A DNA stretch of 21,824 bases from an uncultured cyanobacterium (GTDB taxonomy: Bacteria > Cyanobacteriota > Cyanobacteriia > Cyanobacteriales > Chroococcidiopsidaceae). The position numbers were made by a program, and so were the translations under genes. The DNA lies in assembly GCA_946221495.1 (NCBI GenBank), contig CAMIFA010000082.1, forward strand, positions 1 to 21,824, given 5' to 3'. The notes below the pieces were generated by a model. It was not told the DNA's origin. It ran no database searches and was given only the letters and a program-made list of their open reading frames with translations. This document shows, piece by piece, positions 7,675 to 15,179 of the stretch (position 1 is its first letter; each line of letters starts with the position of its first letter).

Positions 7675-8877
7675 TTAGCTAATTGAAATATTCTGCACAA
7701 AGTCAAATAAATAATGAGCCATCTGTAATTTACTACAAGGGGTAATTTCTACTCTCTGACCTTGTTTATCTAAAAAAATAGCTTGATTATTGTCGCTACC
7801 AAAGCCACTATTGAGTTGATCGATGGGATTAGCGACGATCGCATCTAAGTTTTTACGCTGCAACTTCTCCAACGCTGGCGTGACAATATCCCCAGTCTGC
7901 GCCGCAAACCCAATTAAAAGTTGATGCGGCTGTTTAAGTTGTCCTAGTTCAGCGACAATATCTGGGACAAATTCTAAAGGTAGGTTTGCAAGAAGCGATC
8001 GCTTGGGTAACTTCTCTGCACTATAATTAGCTGGCTTGACATCTCCCACAGCAGCAGACATGATAATCAAATCAGCACTAGGGAAAAACCTCAACATTGC
8101 CGATCGCATTTGAGCGGCACTCACAACTGAAATTGCTGCTAGCGATTGCGGCACATCCCAATTAACTACACCATGAACTAACGTTACAGTTGCGCCTCGG
8201 TGCAGTGCTGCTTGCGCTAAAGCTAGTCCCATTTTTCCGGTTGAGGGATTGCCAATGAAGCGCACTGGATCTAGATGTTCCCTAGTTCCCCCAGCACTAA
8301 TTAATACTCGCTTACCTACCAAGTCGCGCTTGCCGTTGGTGTGTAACAGTGATTGAATTGAGCTAATAATTTCAGTTGGTTCTGCCATGCGACCTGTCCC
8401 CACGCGATCGCAAGCTAATAACCCATGATTCATACCAATAGCATGAAAACGCTTATCCGTCAATAACTGTTGCCAATTTCTTTGCACACTATGCTGCTGC
8501 CACATTTCGGTATTCATTGCTGGTGCTAACAAAATTGGACAATTAGAAGCCAAAACGGTGTTTGTCAGCAAATTGTCAGCCATGCCGTGAGCCAACTTTG
8601 CCAAAGTGTTAGCAGTCAGGGGCGCAATTAAAAAAACTTCTGCCCATTCACCCAAATGTATGTGCAACGGGCGCTGGTGGGTCGGCTGCCAAAAATCATT
8701 ATCCGTGTAGGCTGGATGACGAGACAACGTTGCTACAGTCAAAGGTGTAATAAATTCTTGGGCTGAATTGGTAAGAAGTACCCTTACTTCCGCCCCAGCT
8801 TTAAAAAGTGTAGAAATCACTTCACAGACTTTATAGGCAGCTATGCCGCCACCAACACCAATTAAAACCCGCGACAT
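7675..8877 (-). CDS. coaBC: CoaBC: phosphopantothenoylcysteine decarboxylase / phosphopantothenate-cysteine ligase
   Basis: This bifunctional cytosolic flavoprotein makes 4'-phosphopantetheine for coenzyme A. Residues 1-~175 are the CoaC decarboxylase: GVGGGIAAYK (7-16) for FMN, HIHLGEWAE with the catalytic His (about 74), the PAMN motif (119-122) and the flap ACDRVGTGRMAEP with Cys156. Residues ~188-400 are the CoaB ligase: ISAGGTREHLDPVRFIGN (193-210) and STGKMG, AAVGDVKP, and the lysine-rich KLQRKNLDAIVAN, which contact CTP and the acyl phosphate. Length 400 is normal. Its ATG directly follows the stop codon of the upstream DUF2555-like gene, so the two are very likely co-transcribed and translationally coupled. 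Confidence 0.95.
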   Translation of the reverse strand: MSRVLIGVGGGIAAYKVCEVISTLFKAGAEVRVLLTNSAQEFITPLTVATLSRHPAYTDNDFWQPTHQRPLHIHLGEWAEVFLIAPLTANTLAKLAHGMADNLLTNTVLASNCPILLAPAMNTEMWQQHSVQRNWQQLLTDKRFHAIGMNHGLLACDRVGTGRMAEPTEIISSIQSLLHTNGKRDLVGKRVLISAGGTREHLDPVRFIGNPSTGKMGLALAQAALHRGATVTLVHGVVNWDVPQSLAAISVVSAAQMRSAMLRFFPSADLIIMSAAVGDVKPANYSAEKLPKRSLLANLPLEFVPDIVAELGQLKQPHQLLIGFAAQTGDIVTPALEKLQRKNLDAIVANPIDQLNSGFGSDNNQAIFLDKQGQRVEITPCSKLQMAHYLFDFVQNISIS

Positions 8878-9093
8878 TTACACTTCATCGTAGGGGTCTA
8901 TGTCTAGGAGGTAAACATAAGGTTCTACTAACTCAGGACGCTGAAAGGCGATCGCCCTTAGCAAATGCCAATCATTCAAGCCCTCAAAAGCATCAGTGTA
9001 ATTATCTTGCTCTAGCCGAGTAGCCAAGTCCTTTACTTGAGCGGCGCTGATTGCAGCGATATTCTGCTGAGAAATGCTCAAAGTATTAATCAT
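8878..9093 (-). CDS. DUF2555-like small conserved cyanobacterial protein
   Basis: 71 residues, acidic toward the C-terminus, with LTRLEQDNYTDAF-like pattern (ATRLEQDNYTDAFEGL), DWHLLRAIAFQRPELVEPY and the end LLDIDPYDEV. From memory this matches the cyanobacterial DUF2555 family, which is of unknown function. The start has a good ribosome binding site (GGGAGG, 9 bp before ATG). The stop codon TAA touches the coaBC ATG, giving a two-gene unit. No membrane segment, signal peptide or metal motif is visible. Confidence 0.75.
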   Translation of the reverse strand: MINTLSISQQNIAAISAAQVKDLATRLEQDNYTDAFEGLNDWHLLRAIAFQRPELVEPYVYLLDIDPYDEV

Positions 9094-9141
9094 TACTTAT
9101 GCCTCCCTTGAGCAACATTTAGATATTTAGCACGGGATTAC

Positions 9142-9155
9142 GCTGCAAATGCAGC
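9142..9155. promoter_or_regulatory. Small palindrome upstream of the DUF2555-coaBC unit
   Basis: GCTGCA and TGCAGC flank AA, forming a 14-bp inverted repeat about 50 bp before the DUF2555 start codon. The position fits an operator or 5' UTR hairpin. There is no known regulator I can attach to it. Confidence 0.25.
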
Positions 9156-9344
9156 AACTCTATATATCTTACTCAGATTCAGTATATCTACGGGGCTAAA
9201 ATTTAAAAATTATCATAATGATTTAATAAATCTGCCACTTTTTAACCATTACTCTTAAATTTCTTAAGTTTGTAACCCTTGTAACGTTCATTTAGATCAC
9301 AAAAGTAAAACCCATGTCTTCAAATATGGTGTTTCTCCTGTCGC

Positions 9345-9384
9345 CTTGTCCCCTTGTCTCCTTGTCCCCTTGTCCCCTTGTCTC
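9345..9384. repeat. Octamer tandem repeat at the 3' end of the kinase-like gene
   Basis: Five consecutive 8-bp units CTTGTCYC (CCC or CTC endings) run to within 8 bp of the kinase stop codon, preceded by related CTGTCGC and followed by a C-run. The reverse-orientation version (GGGACAAG) occurs on the other side of the same gene. Confidence 0.85.
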
Positions 9385-9391
9385 CTCCCCC

Positions 9392-10894
9392 CTAAGACAC
9401 TTGAGAATTGCCAGGACTAGCAATAGGCAATAGTATGTTAAAGCTAGAACCTTCTGCCAATTTGCTTTTAACAGAAATTGAGCCACCGCAACGTAATAGA
9501 AGTTGCTGTACAATCGTTAAACCTAAGCCAGCACCGCCAGGATCTTCACTAGCTGCTAGACGGATGCGATAAAAGCGGTCAAAAATTTTGGGAATCTCGT
9601 TAGCGGCAATCCCAATACCAGTGTCCCGAAATTCCAGTTGCACATAGTCGCCTTGCAGACGCGCTCGTACCCAAACTTGACCACCAGTTAGGGTGAACTT
9701 AATGCTGTTATGCAGTAGATTAATCACAATTTGCTTCAGCCAAGTGCTAGGACAGGAAACAGCAGGAAGATCCTCCGGCACTGTGTAAGCTAGCATAATG
9801 CCTTTTTCTTGAGCTAAAGGCTGGTAAGTGCTAACGACTCCTGGGACAATTTCACTCAGGCGCACTGGTTGAAAAGGACTCTGCTCGGGATTGCGATCCA
9901 GCTGCATTAAATCCAACAGCCCATTAATCAGGGAATTTTGGCGATCGCACTCGGTATTGAGCATCTGGAGATAACGTTGGCGCTGCGTCAGTTTGAGTTG
10001 CGGAGAATTTAGCAGCGAAAGTGCCATTTTCATGTGTGCCAAAGGTGTACGCAGTTCCTGACACAGTTCGTTAACAAAATCATCTTTCAGATTCAGGGTA
10101 TTCAGCAGTTCATGATTTTGCTGTTCTAGAGCTTTATTGGTATTTACTCCTTGGTTGCGGGCGCTGGTATTGCTGCGAATTTCTTGTTGTTGGATTTGTT
10201 TAGCTAACAGTTCACCCAGTAGCCTTGGATCGGTAGTTGTAGGAATGAAACGCTCCCAGTTTGCTAATAAATTATTCAGTGTTGTCTTTTCGGTAGCTGA
10301 TTGATTTGATACCAAGCTATAAACGATCGCCTGTTTAATCCCATCTAGTACCTGGGCAATTACTACTGGCTCAAAAGAAGTTATAGCTAATAAAGGCGCT
10401 GGTTTTGCTGCCTCCGACGGCTGACGCTTGATTCTAGCTCTTTGAGCCAAAATTAAGCTACAAAACTGGGGCGATAACACTAATAAAAAGTATTCTCGTT
10501 TTAGTTGGCTGTCTGCTGCTAATTGAACTGACACTAAAGATGTCCCAGCCGCAAGGTCGACTTTGCGTTGCTCACCTGGGGGAACCCCTTGTGTTGCATC
10601 GACCTCTAATCCTTGTTCTTGAGGGCTAATAGTTGTAGCTTGCTGGGGGTTATCTGTGTAGGAATTGCAATTGTAGATCGTATGAGGTAAGCCTACTTGT
10701 TTGTGGTAGCGATCAATTTGTGCTTGCCAAATTTCTTCAGGCGGAAGTTTCACCCATAGCGTTGAGGAAATTTTTTGCTCAACCAGCAAGTTAATTGCAG
10801 ACTCAACCAACGACAAGAGAGTGGCAGCACTAATTGTTAACGGTTGCAGAGGCTGCTTGATACTAACTGCCAGATCGTAAAGGGAGACATCCAT
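9392..10894 (-). CDS. Histidine-kinase-like protein with Gln in place of the phospho-acceptor His
   Basis: 500 residues. The N-terminal ~200 are an unrecognised, probably soluble sensory region without clear membrane segments. A coiled linker leads to a dimerisation helix. The H-box reads VNELCQELRTPLAHM (about 273-287), so the position of the phosphorylated His is Gln279. The codon is CAG in context TGT CAG GAA CTG CGT. The ATP-binding domain looks intact: N-box NLLHNSIKF (392-400), G1 DTGIGIA (424-430), F-box IFDRFYR, G2 GGAGLGLT (453-460). So it may bind ATP yet be unable to autophosphorylate in the usual way, or use another residue such as the nearby His. No response regulator gene is adjacent. 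Residues ~78-115 are low complexity. Octamer repeats flank both ends of the gene. Confidence 0.85.
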   Translation of the reverse strand: MDVSLYDLAVSIKQPLQPLTISAATLLSLVESAINLLVEQKISSTLWVKLPPEEIWQAQIDRYHKQVGLPHTIYNCNSYTDNPQQATTISPQEQGLEVDATQGVPPGEQRKVDLAAGTSLVSVQLAADSQLKREYFLLVLSPQFCSLILAQRARIKRQPSEAAKPAPLLAITSFEPVVIAQVLDGIKQAIVYSLVSNQSATEKTTLNNLLANWERFIPTTTDPRLLGELLAKQIQQQEIRSNTSARNQGVNTNKALEQQNHELLNTLNLKDDFVNELCQELRTPLAHMKMALSLLNSPQLKLTQRQRYLQMLNTECDRQNSLINGLLDLMQLDRNPEQSPFQPVRLSEIVPGVVSTYQPLAQEKGIMLAYTVPEDLPAVSCPSTWLKQIVINLLHNSIKFTLTGGQVWVRARLQGDYVQLEFRDTGIGIAANEIPKIFDRFYRIRLAASEDPGGAGLGLTIVQQLLLRCGGSISVKSKLAEGSSFNILLPIASPGNSQVS

Positions 10895-10907
10895 ATATGG
10901 GGAGCGG

Positions 10908-10979
10908 GGGACAAGGGGACAAGGGGAGGCTCGGGATCCCCTCTGGGGATGGAGGGGAGAGGGGACAAGGGGACAAAGG
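10908..10979. repeat. Octamer repeats and hairpin upstream of the kinase-like gene
   Basis: GGGACAAG-type octamers occur in two clusters (around 10909-10928 and 10961-10978) separated by G-rich sequence holding a hairpin ATCCCC-TCT-GGGGAT (10936-10950). This fills the 95-bp gap between murE and the kinase-like gene, both on the minus strand. Orientation is opposite to the repeat at 9345-9384. Confidence 0.8.
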
Positions 10980-10989
10980 AAAACTATAT

Positions 10990-12510
10990 TTAATAGCCTC
11001 TTGCCTCTTGCCTTTTGCTTAAAGCTGCTTGTGCTTGTTCGCGATCGTCGAAGTGGATTTTTTCAGTTCCCAGGATTTGGTAATCTTCGTGACCTTTACC
11101 AGCAATCAAAACACCATCTCCGGATTGGGCTTGCTCAATAGCAGTAGCAATAGCTTCGGCGCGATCGCAGATCACTTCTGGTTGTACTGATGGCGGAATT
11201 CCAGCGAGAATATCTTGCAAAATGCTTTCTGGTTTTTCTGTACGCGGATTATCGGAAGTAACGATAACTTTGTCTGCAAGCTGGGCGGCAATTGCCCCCA
11301 TTTTCGGGCGTTTAGTGCGATCGCGATCGCCTCCACAACCAAATACACAAATCATCTTGCCGGAAATAAAAGGTCGTGCTGCTTTTAATAAATTCTCCAA
11401 ACTATCTGGCGTATGGGCATAATCCACAATTACATTCATATCCTGATTGGAGCTATTTTGCACTTTTTCCATCCGCCCCGGTACTCCGGAAAATTGCTTT
11501 ACAGAGGAGGCAATTAACTCCAAATCAATTCCTAAATGTAAAGCTGCTCCTACTGCTGCTAGCAAATTAGCTAAATTGTACTGCCCTACTAAAGGTGATT
11601 CGAAGGCAATATCTCCCTTGGGCGTATGCAACATTCCCCTAACTCCAGTTGGTTCGTAACTTAAATCACTCGTCCATAGATCAGAGGAATTTGCATCTTG
11701 GACACTGTAGCGCCACACTCGTTCTGGAGGAATTTGCTCAACTAATTTTTGTCCATAAGCATCGTCAATATTAATAATTGCTCGTCCTTGGAGATATTCC
11801 GGACTAAACAACAAAGCTTTCGCCGCAAAGTAGTCTTCCATGTCGCGGTGAAAATCTAAATGATCCTGAGTCAAGTTAGTAAACACAGCAACCGAAAATG
11901 GACAGTTCATTACCCTTCCTTGCGCCAAAGCATGAGAGCTAACTTCCATGACAGCCAATTCACACCCGGATTCTAGTGCTGCTGCTAGTTGGGATTGTAG
12001 TTGCGGCGCAAAAGGCGTAGTATGGGCTGCTGTTTGCTCAAAGCCTCGCCAACGAGTATACAGAGTTCCCATTAAAGCTGTGGGTAACTGAGCTTGCGTC
12101 AGCAGAAATTCAATTAAATGGGTAGTTGTGGTTTTACCATTCGTGCCAGTAACACCGATTAGTTTTAACTTTTGTGCCGGATAGCCGTAGAAAGCCGCCG
12201 CAACTTGGGCGCAAGCTTGCACAATATCTGTAGCTGGAATTAAACAAGCGGCATCTTTGTTGCTGACGGCTGAACGCTGAACGCTAAAAGCTATTTCCGA
12301 CGAAACTATGGCGGCGATCGCCCCAGATGCGATCGCGCTTTCCCAGAATTCCCCACCATCTACCCGTGTTCCTGGCATTCCAATAAATAAATCTCCCGGA
12401 CTGCAAGCATGGGAATTAGTCGTTAAACCTTTTACTTCTGCATCCATTGCTAGATGATCTGGCAATTGCTCAATACTTTCGACATTTGCCAATAACTCGC
12501 GCAATTTCAT
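10990..12510 (-). CDS. murE: MurE: UDP-MurNAc-L-Ala-D-Glu:meso-diaminopimelate ligase
   Basis: This cytosolic ATP-dependent ligase adds the third residue to the peptidoglycan stem. In 506 residues the Mur ligase modules are present: N-terminal UDP-binding domain (TTNSHACSPGDLFIGMPG), P-loop GVTGTNGKTTTT (119-130), central motifs MEVSSHALAQGR and NLTQDHLDFH, GVPGRMEKV (342-350), YAHTPDSLENLL, and GKGHEDYQ (471-478). DNPR at 420-423 is the motif that selects diaminopimelate rather than lysine. The start has GAGGAG upstream. Two oddities are an in-frame heptamer repeat encoding FSVQRSAVSN (75-84) in the N-terminal domain, and a C-terminal tail KRQEARGY that runs into repeat-like DNA. It lies 30 bp behind a glutaredoxin-like gene, probably one transcript. 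Confidence 0.96.
   Translation of the reverse strand: MKLRELLANVESIEQLPDHLAMDAEVKGLTTNSHACSPGDLFIGMPGTRVDGGEFWESAIASGAIAAIVSSEIAFSVQRSAVSNKDAACLIPATDIVQACAQVAAAFYGYPAQKLKLIGVTGTNGKTTTTHLIEFLLTQAQLPTALMGTLYTRWRGFEQTAAHTTPFAPQLQSQLAAALESGCELAVMEVSSHALAQGRVMNCPFSVAVFTNLTQDHLDFHRDMEDYFAAKALLFSPEYLQGRAIINIDDAYGQKLVEQIPPERVWRYSVQDANSSDLWTSDLSYEPTGVRGMLHTPKGDIAFESPLVGQYNLANLLAAVGAALHLGIDLELIASSVKQFSGVPGRMEKVQNSSNQDMNVIVDYAHTPDSLENLLKAARPFISGKMICVFGCGGDRDRTKRPKMGAIAAQLADKVIVTSDNPRTEKPESILQDILAGIPPSVQPEVICDRAEAIATAIEQAQSGDGVLIAGKGHEDYQILGTEKIHFDDREQAQAALSKRQEARGY
11317..11330. repeat. Two overlapping HIP1 octamers in murE
   Basis: GCGATCGCGATCGC is two HIP1 palindromes (GCGATCGC) sharing two bases. 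It encodes part of the GGDRDRTK segment near residue 395. HIP1 is greatly over-represented in many cyanobacteria; other copies in this window include 1585-1592 and 3520-3527. Confidence 0.8.
12261..12286 (-). repeat. Heptamer tandem repeat inside murE
   Basis: GCTGACG-GCTGAAC-GCTGAAC-GCTA is a run of 3.5 near-identical 7-mers. It is in frame and adds about ten residues (FSVQRSAVSN) to the N-terminal domain. The same heptamer family occurs between genes at 13733-13763 in this window. Confidence 0.75.
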
Positions 12511-12540
12511 ATCACCAACTCCTCAGACAAACCTCTGCGC

Positions 12541-12813
12541 TTATTGTGAATCATTATTTCTCAGATATTTCTGTAGCATTTGCTCCAGTTGTCGCACACT
12601 AGCGCGGGGCGAAGGACGCGGCAGTTGTTCTTCTCTATCCGCAACTTGTTTACAAACAACAGGGACTTCATATTGATACGCTTGCAACCAATCTTCACAG
12701 GTAGTAATATCTCTCACTTCCAGGTCAAAGTCTAAAGAGTGAATCTGTGCCAATTTTTCTTGTAGCCCCTCACACAAGTGGCAGCCAGGTTTGCTGTACA
12801 AAATTAATCGCAT
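12541..12813 (-). CDS. Glutaredoxin-like family protein (CxxC thiol-redox fold)
   Basis: 90 residues beginning MRLILYSKPGCHLCE: a beta strand followed by the redox pair Cys11-His-Leu-Cys14. Then YEVPVVC near residue 50 supplies the cis-Pro loop of thioredoxin folds. This pattern fits the glutaredoxin-like family once called DUF836 rather than a classical glutaredoxin; the glutathione-binding TVP and GG motifs are absent or altered. It would act in cytosolic disulfide exchange with an unknown partner. The gene precedes murE by 30 bp on the same strand and faces away from cysH copy 2 (191 bp apart). No strong ribosome binding site is seen. Confidence 0.82.
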   Translation of the reverse strand: MRLILYSKPGCHLCEGLQEKLAQIHSLDFDLEVRDITTCEDWLQAYQYEVPVVCKQVADREEQLPRPSPRASVRQLEQMLQKYLRNNDSQ

Positions 12814-13004
12814 TTTAATTACATAGAGAATAGGAAGTTAGAAAAGGATAAAAGGAAGTAAATATCTTCGTTATCCCCCTCACTTGACGCTCACATTGCT
12901 ACGGCTCTACTAAAGAGCATTGCCAACTACTAACGCCCCTGATTCCTTCTTTTAAGCCAATATTTAGATATTGTTGAATATGTAGAAGTATTAACATAGT
13001 TGAC

Positions 13005-13730
13005 ATGAGCCTTTCCACAGAATCTCAAACCCAAACTGCTGATTTTGACTTGGAGCAACTGAACCGGACATTTAATACTGCTCATCCGAGAGAAATTCTG
13101 GCTTGGTGTGTTGAGCATATTCTAGATGGATTCGTGCAAACCAGCGCTTTTAATGTAGATGACTTGATAATTACCGATCTTCTCTACCGCGATTTAGCGC
13201 ACCCAGTCCCAGTATTATTTCTTGACACCTTATACCACTTCCCCCAAACTTTAGAGCTAGTTGCCAAAGCGCAGGAAATTTACAACCTCGATCTCAAAAC
13301 CTACAAGATTCCCGACATTAACTCCCGCGAAGCTTTTGCTGATAAATACGGGGAAGCACTATGGGACACAGACATTACTCAATTCCACCACTTAACTAAA
13401 ATTGAACCTTTGCAACGAGGTTTAGCAGACCTAAATACTGTCGCCTGGATTACTGGTCGTCGCCGCGATCAAGCTGCTACCCGTGCTGATATGCCCGTGT
13501 TTGAACTAGATAGTCAGCAGCGCCTGAAAGTCAATCCGCTAGCTAGTTGGACACGCAAAGAATCTTGGACTTATGTATCTAAGCATAACGTAATCTACAA
13601 TCCGCTACACGACCAAGGCTATGCCAGTATTGGCGATGAACCGATTACTACACCAGTAGCAGCAGGTGAAGATGAACGCGCCGGTCGCTGGCGGGGAACT
13701 GGCAAGCTAGAATGTGGGATTCATATTTAA
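13005..13730 (+). CDS. cysH: Phosphoadenosine phosphosulfate (PAPS) reductase, copy 2
   Basis: 241 residues with the same architecture as the copy at 2739: SAFNV, VPVLFLDTLYHFP, WITGRRRDQ, WTRKESWTYV, NPLHDQGYASIGD, and the C-terminal ECGIHI with catalytic Cys237. There is no iron-sulfur Cys pair, so PAPS is the expected substrate. Copies agree at about two thirds of positions by eye, with an extra residue in copy 1 near the SSQPVPV loop. Differences cluster in the N-terminal third and the helix before GRRRDQ. Codon use here is slightly more GC-rich than in copy 1, in keeping with its housekeeping neighbours, so this may be the core copy. It faces away from the glutaredoxin-like gene, a plausible electron donor, but that is only positional. 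Confidence 0.92.
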   Translation: MSLSTESQTQTADFDLEQLNRTFNTAHPREILAWCVEHILDGFVQTSAFNVDDLIITDLLYRDLAHPVPVLFLDTLYHFPQTLELVAKAQEIYNLDLKTYKIPDINSREAFADKYGEALWDTDITQFHHLTKIEPLQRGLADLNTVAWITGRRRDQAATRADMPVFELDSQQRLKVNPLASWTRKESWTYVSKHNVIYNPLHDQGYASIGDEPITTPVAAGEDERAGRWRGTGKLECGIHI

Positions 13731-13732
13731 TA

Positions 13733-13763
13733 GCGGTCAGCCGTCAGCCGTTAGCAGTCAGCC
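13733..13763 (+). repeat. Heptamer tandem repeat after cysH copy 2
   Basis: Beginning two bases after the stop codon, GGTCAGCC-GTCAGCC-GTTAGCA-GTCAGCC forms four 7-bp units (reverse complement GGCTGAC). Same family as the in-gene repeat in murE. Confidence 0.8.
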
Positions 13764-13816
13764 TTCTAAAGCCTGAGTAGGTTAACATTTAAAACTCAAC
13801 ATCTAATATCTAAAAA

Positions 13817-13833
13817 GCTGATAGCTGATAGCC
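13817..13833 (+). repeat. Second heptamer run before sbcD
   Basis: GCTGATA-GCTGATA-GCC, two and a half 7-bp units, 13 bp before the sbcD start codon. It may influence the ribosome binding site region, since no canonical Shine-Dalgarno motif is left between it and the ATG. Confidence 0.65.
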
Positions 13834-13845
13834 AAGAGCTAAATT

Positions 13846-15165
13846 ATGATTAAAATTCTCCATTTATCCGATATCCACATGGGGAGCGGCTTCTCCCACG
13901 GACGACTTAATCCCCAAACAGGTTTAAATACACGGTTAGAAGATTTTGTCAATACTTTGTCGCAATGTATTGACCGCGCTCTAGCAGAACCAGTTGATTT
14001 AGTGTTATTCGGCGGTGATGCCTTTCCTGATGCTACGCCGCCGCCGTTCGTCCAAGAAAAGTTTGCCAGCCAGTTTCGCCGCTTGGTGGACGCTGAAATT
14101 CCGACGGTGTTACTAGTAGGCAACCACGACCAGCATTCGCAAGGGCAAGGGGGGGCGAGTTTATGTATTTATCGCACGTTGGGAGTACCGGGGTTTGTTG
14201 TCGGCGATCGCTTGACTACTCATCACATTGCCACCCGCAATGGACAAGTCCAAGTCATTACCCTTCCCTGGCTGACTCGTTCTACCCTATTAACGCGCCC
14301 GGAAACCGAAAATTTATCTTTAGCTGAAGTTGGTCAGATGCTAATTGAGCGCCTGCGAACAGCGATGGAAGGCGAAATTCGTCGCCTTGACCCGAATGTG
14401 CCAACTGTACTTTTAGGTCACTTGATGATCGACAATGCTTCTTACGGAGCCGAGCGCTTACTAGCAGTGGGCAAAGGCTTTACTATCCCATTGTCTTTAC
14501 TAACTCGTCCTTGCTTTGATTATGTAGCACTGGGTCACGTCCACCGTCATCAAAACCTGAATAAGTCTAACGATCCCCCGATTATTTACCCAGGTAGTAT
14601 TGAGCGGGTTGATTTTAGCGAAGAAAAAGAAGATAAAGGCTATGTGATGATTTCCCTAGAGCGAGGTAATACTCAGTGGGAATTTTGTCCTTTGCCAGTG
14701 CGGTCATTTTGTACGATCAATGTCGATGTATCGAGTGCCGAAGATCCTCAAGAGGCTTTGCTAAAAGTAATCGCCAAAAAAGACATTCAAGATGCTGTAG
14801 TGCGGCTAATTTACAAGCTCCGCTCTGAGCAGATGGATACAATTGATAGTGCATCTTTGCACCGCGCTTTAAGTAAAGCTCACACTTACACAATTCAACC
14901 AGAGCTGGTAAGCCAATTAGCGCGACCGCGCTTACCAGAATTAGCGGCTAGTAGCAGCATCAACCCGATGGAAGCATTAAAAACTTACTTGGACAATCGA
15001 GAAGACCTCCGCGATATATCTGCTCAAATGCTAGAAGCAGCACACAAATTACTAGTAACTGAGGCAGAAGTGTGGCTAACAGCTAGTAGCGAGGAGCAAA
15101 CAGCAGGTACTGAGCAACAACAATCACTTGGAGGTTACAAAGATAATCAGCTACGTCTACTTTAA
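13846..15165 (+). CDS. sbcD: SbcD/Mre11-type DNA repair exonuclease subunit
   Basis: This is the nuclease half of the SbcCD (Mre11-Rad50-like) complex, which processes DNA ends and hairpins with Mn2+. In 439 residues all metallophosphoesterase motifs are present: DIH (9-11), GGDAF (56-60), GNHD (92-95), GH (191-192) and GHVHRHQ (230-236), then the capping domain (about 275-345). The C-terminal ~60 residues are Ala/Glu/Gln-rich and variable. The ATPase partner gene sbcC is not in the window. It follows cysH copy 2 by 115 bp that contain heptamer repeats, and ends 14 bp from the oppositely oriented permease gene. Confidence 0.9.
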   Translation: MIKILHLSDIHMGSGFSHGRLNPQTGLNTRLEDFVNTLSQCIDRALAEPVDLVLFGGDAFPDATPPPFVQEKFASQFRRLVDAEIPTVLLVGNHDQHSQGQGGASLCIYRTLGVPGFVVGDRLTTHHIATRNGQVQVITLPWLTRSTLLTRPETENLSLAEVGQMLIERLRTAMEGEIRRLDPNVPTVLLGHLMIDNASYGAERLLAVGKGFTIPLSLLTRPCFDYVALGHVHRHQNLNKSNDPPIIYPGSIERVDFSEEKEDKGYVMISLERGNTQWEFCPLPVRSFCTINVDVSSAEDPQEALLKVIAKKDIQDAVVRLIYKLRSEQMDTIDSASLHRALSKAHTYTIQPELVSQLARPRLPELAASSSINPMEALKTYLDNREDLRDISAQMLEAAHKLLVTEAEVWLTASSEEQTAGTEQQQSLGGYKDNQLRLL

Positions 15166-15179
15166 TTGTCTTCTGGACT

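Noticed and set aside
9292..9513. 73-residue minus-strand frame over the octamer repeat
   Set aside because: It translates the repeat (RGQGDKETRGQ) and overlaps the kinase 3' end in another frame.
11222..11659. Plus-strand frames inside murE
   Set aside because: Antisense shadows of a complete, well-conserved MurE.
13839..14123. 94-residue minus-strand frame over the sbcD start
   Set aside because: It is antisense to conserved nuclease motifs and has no protein-like features.
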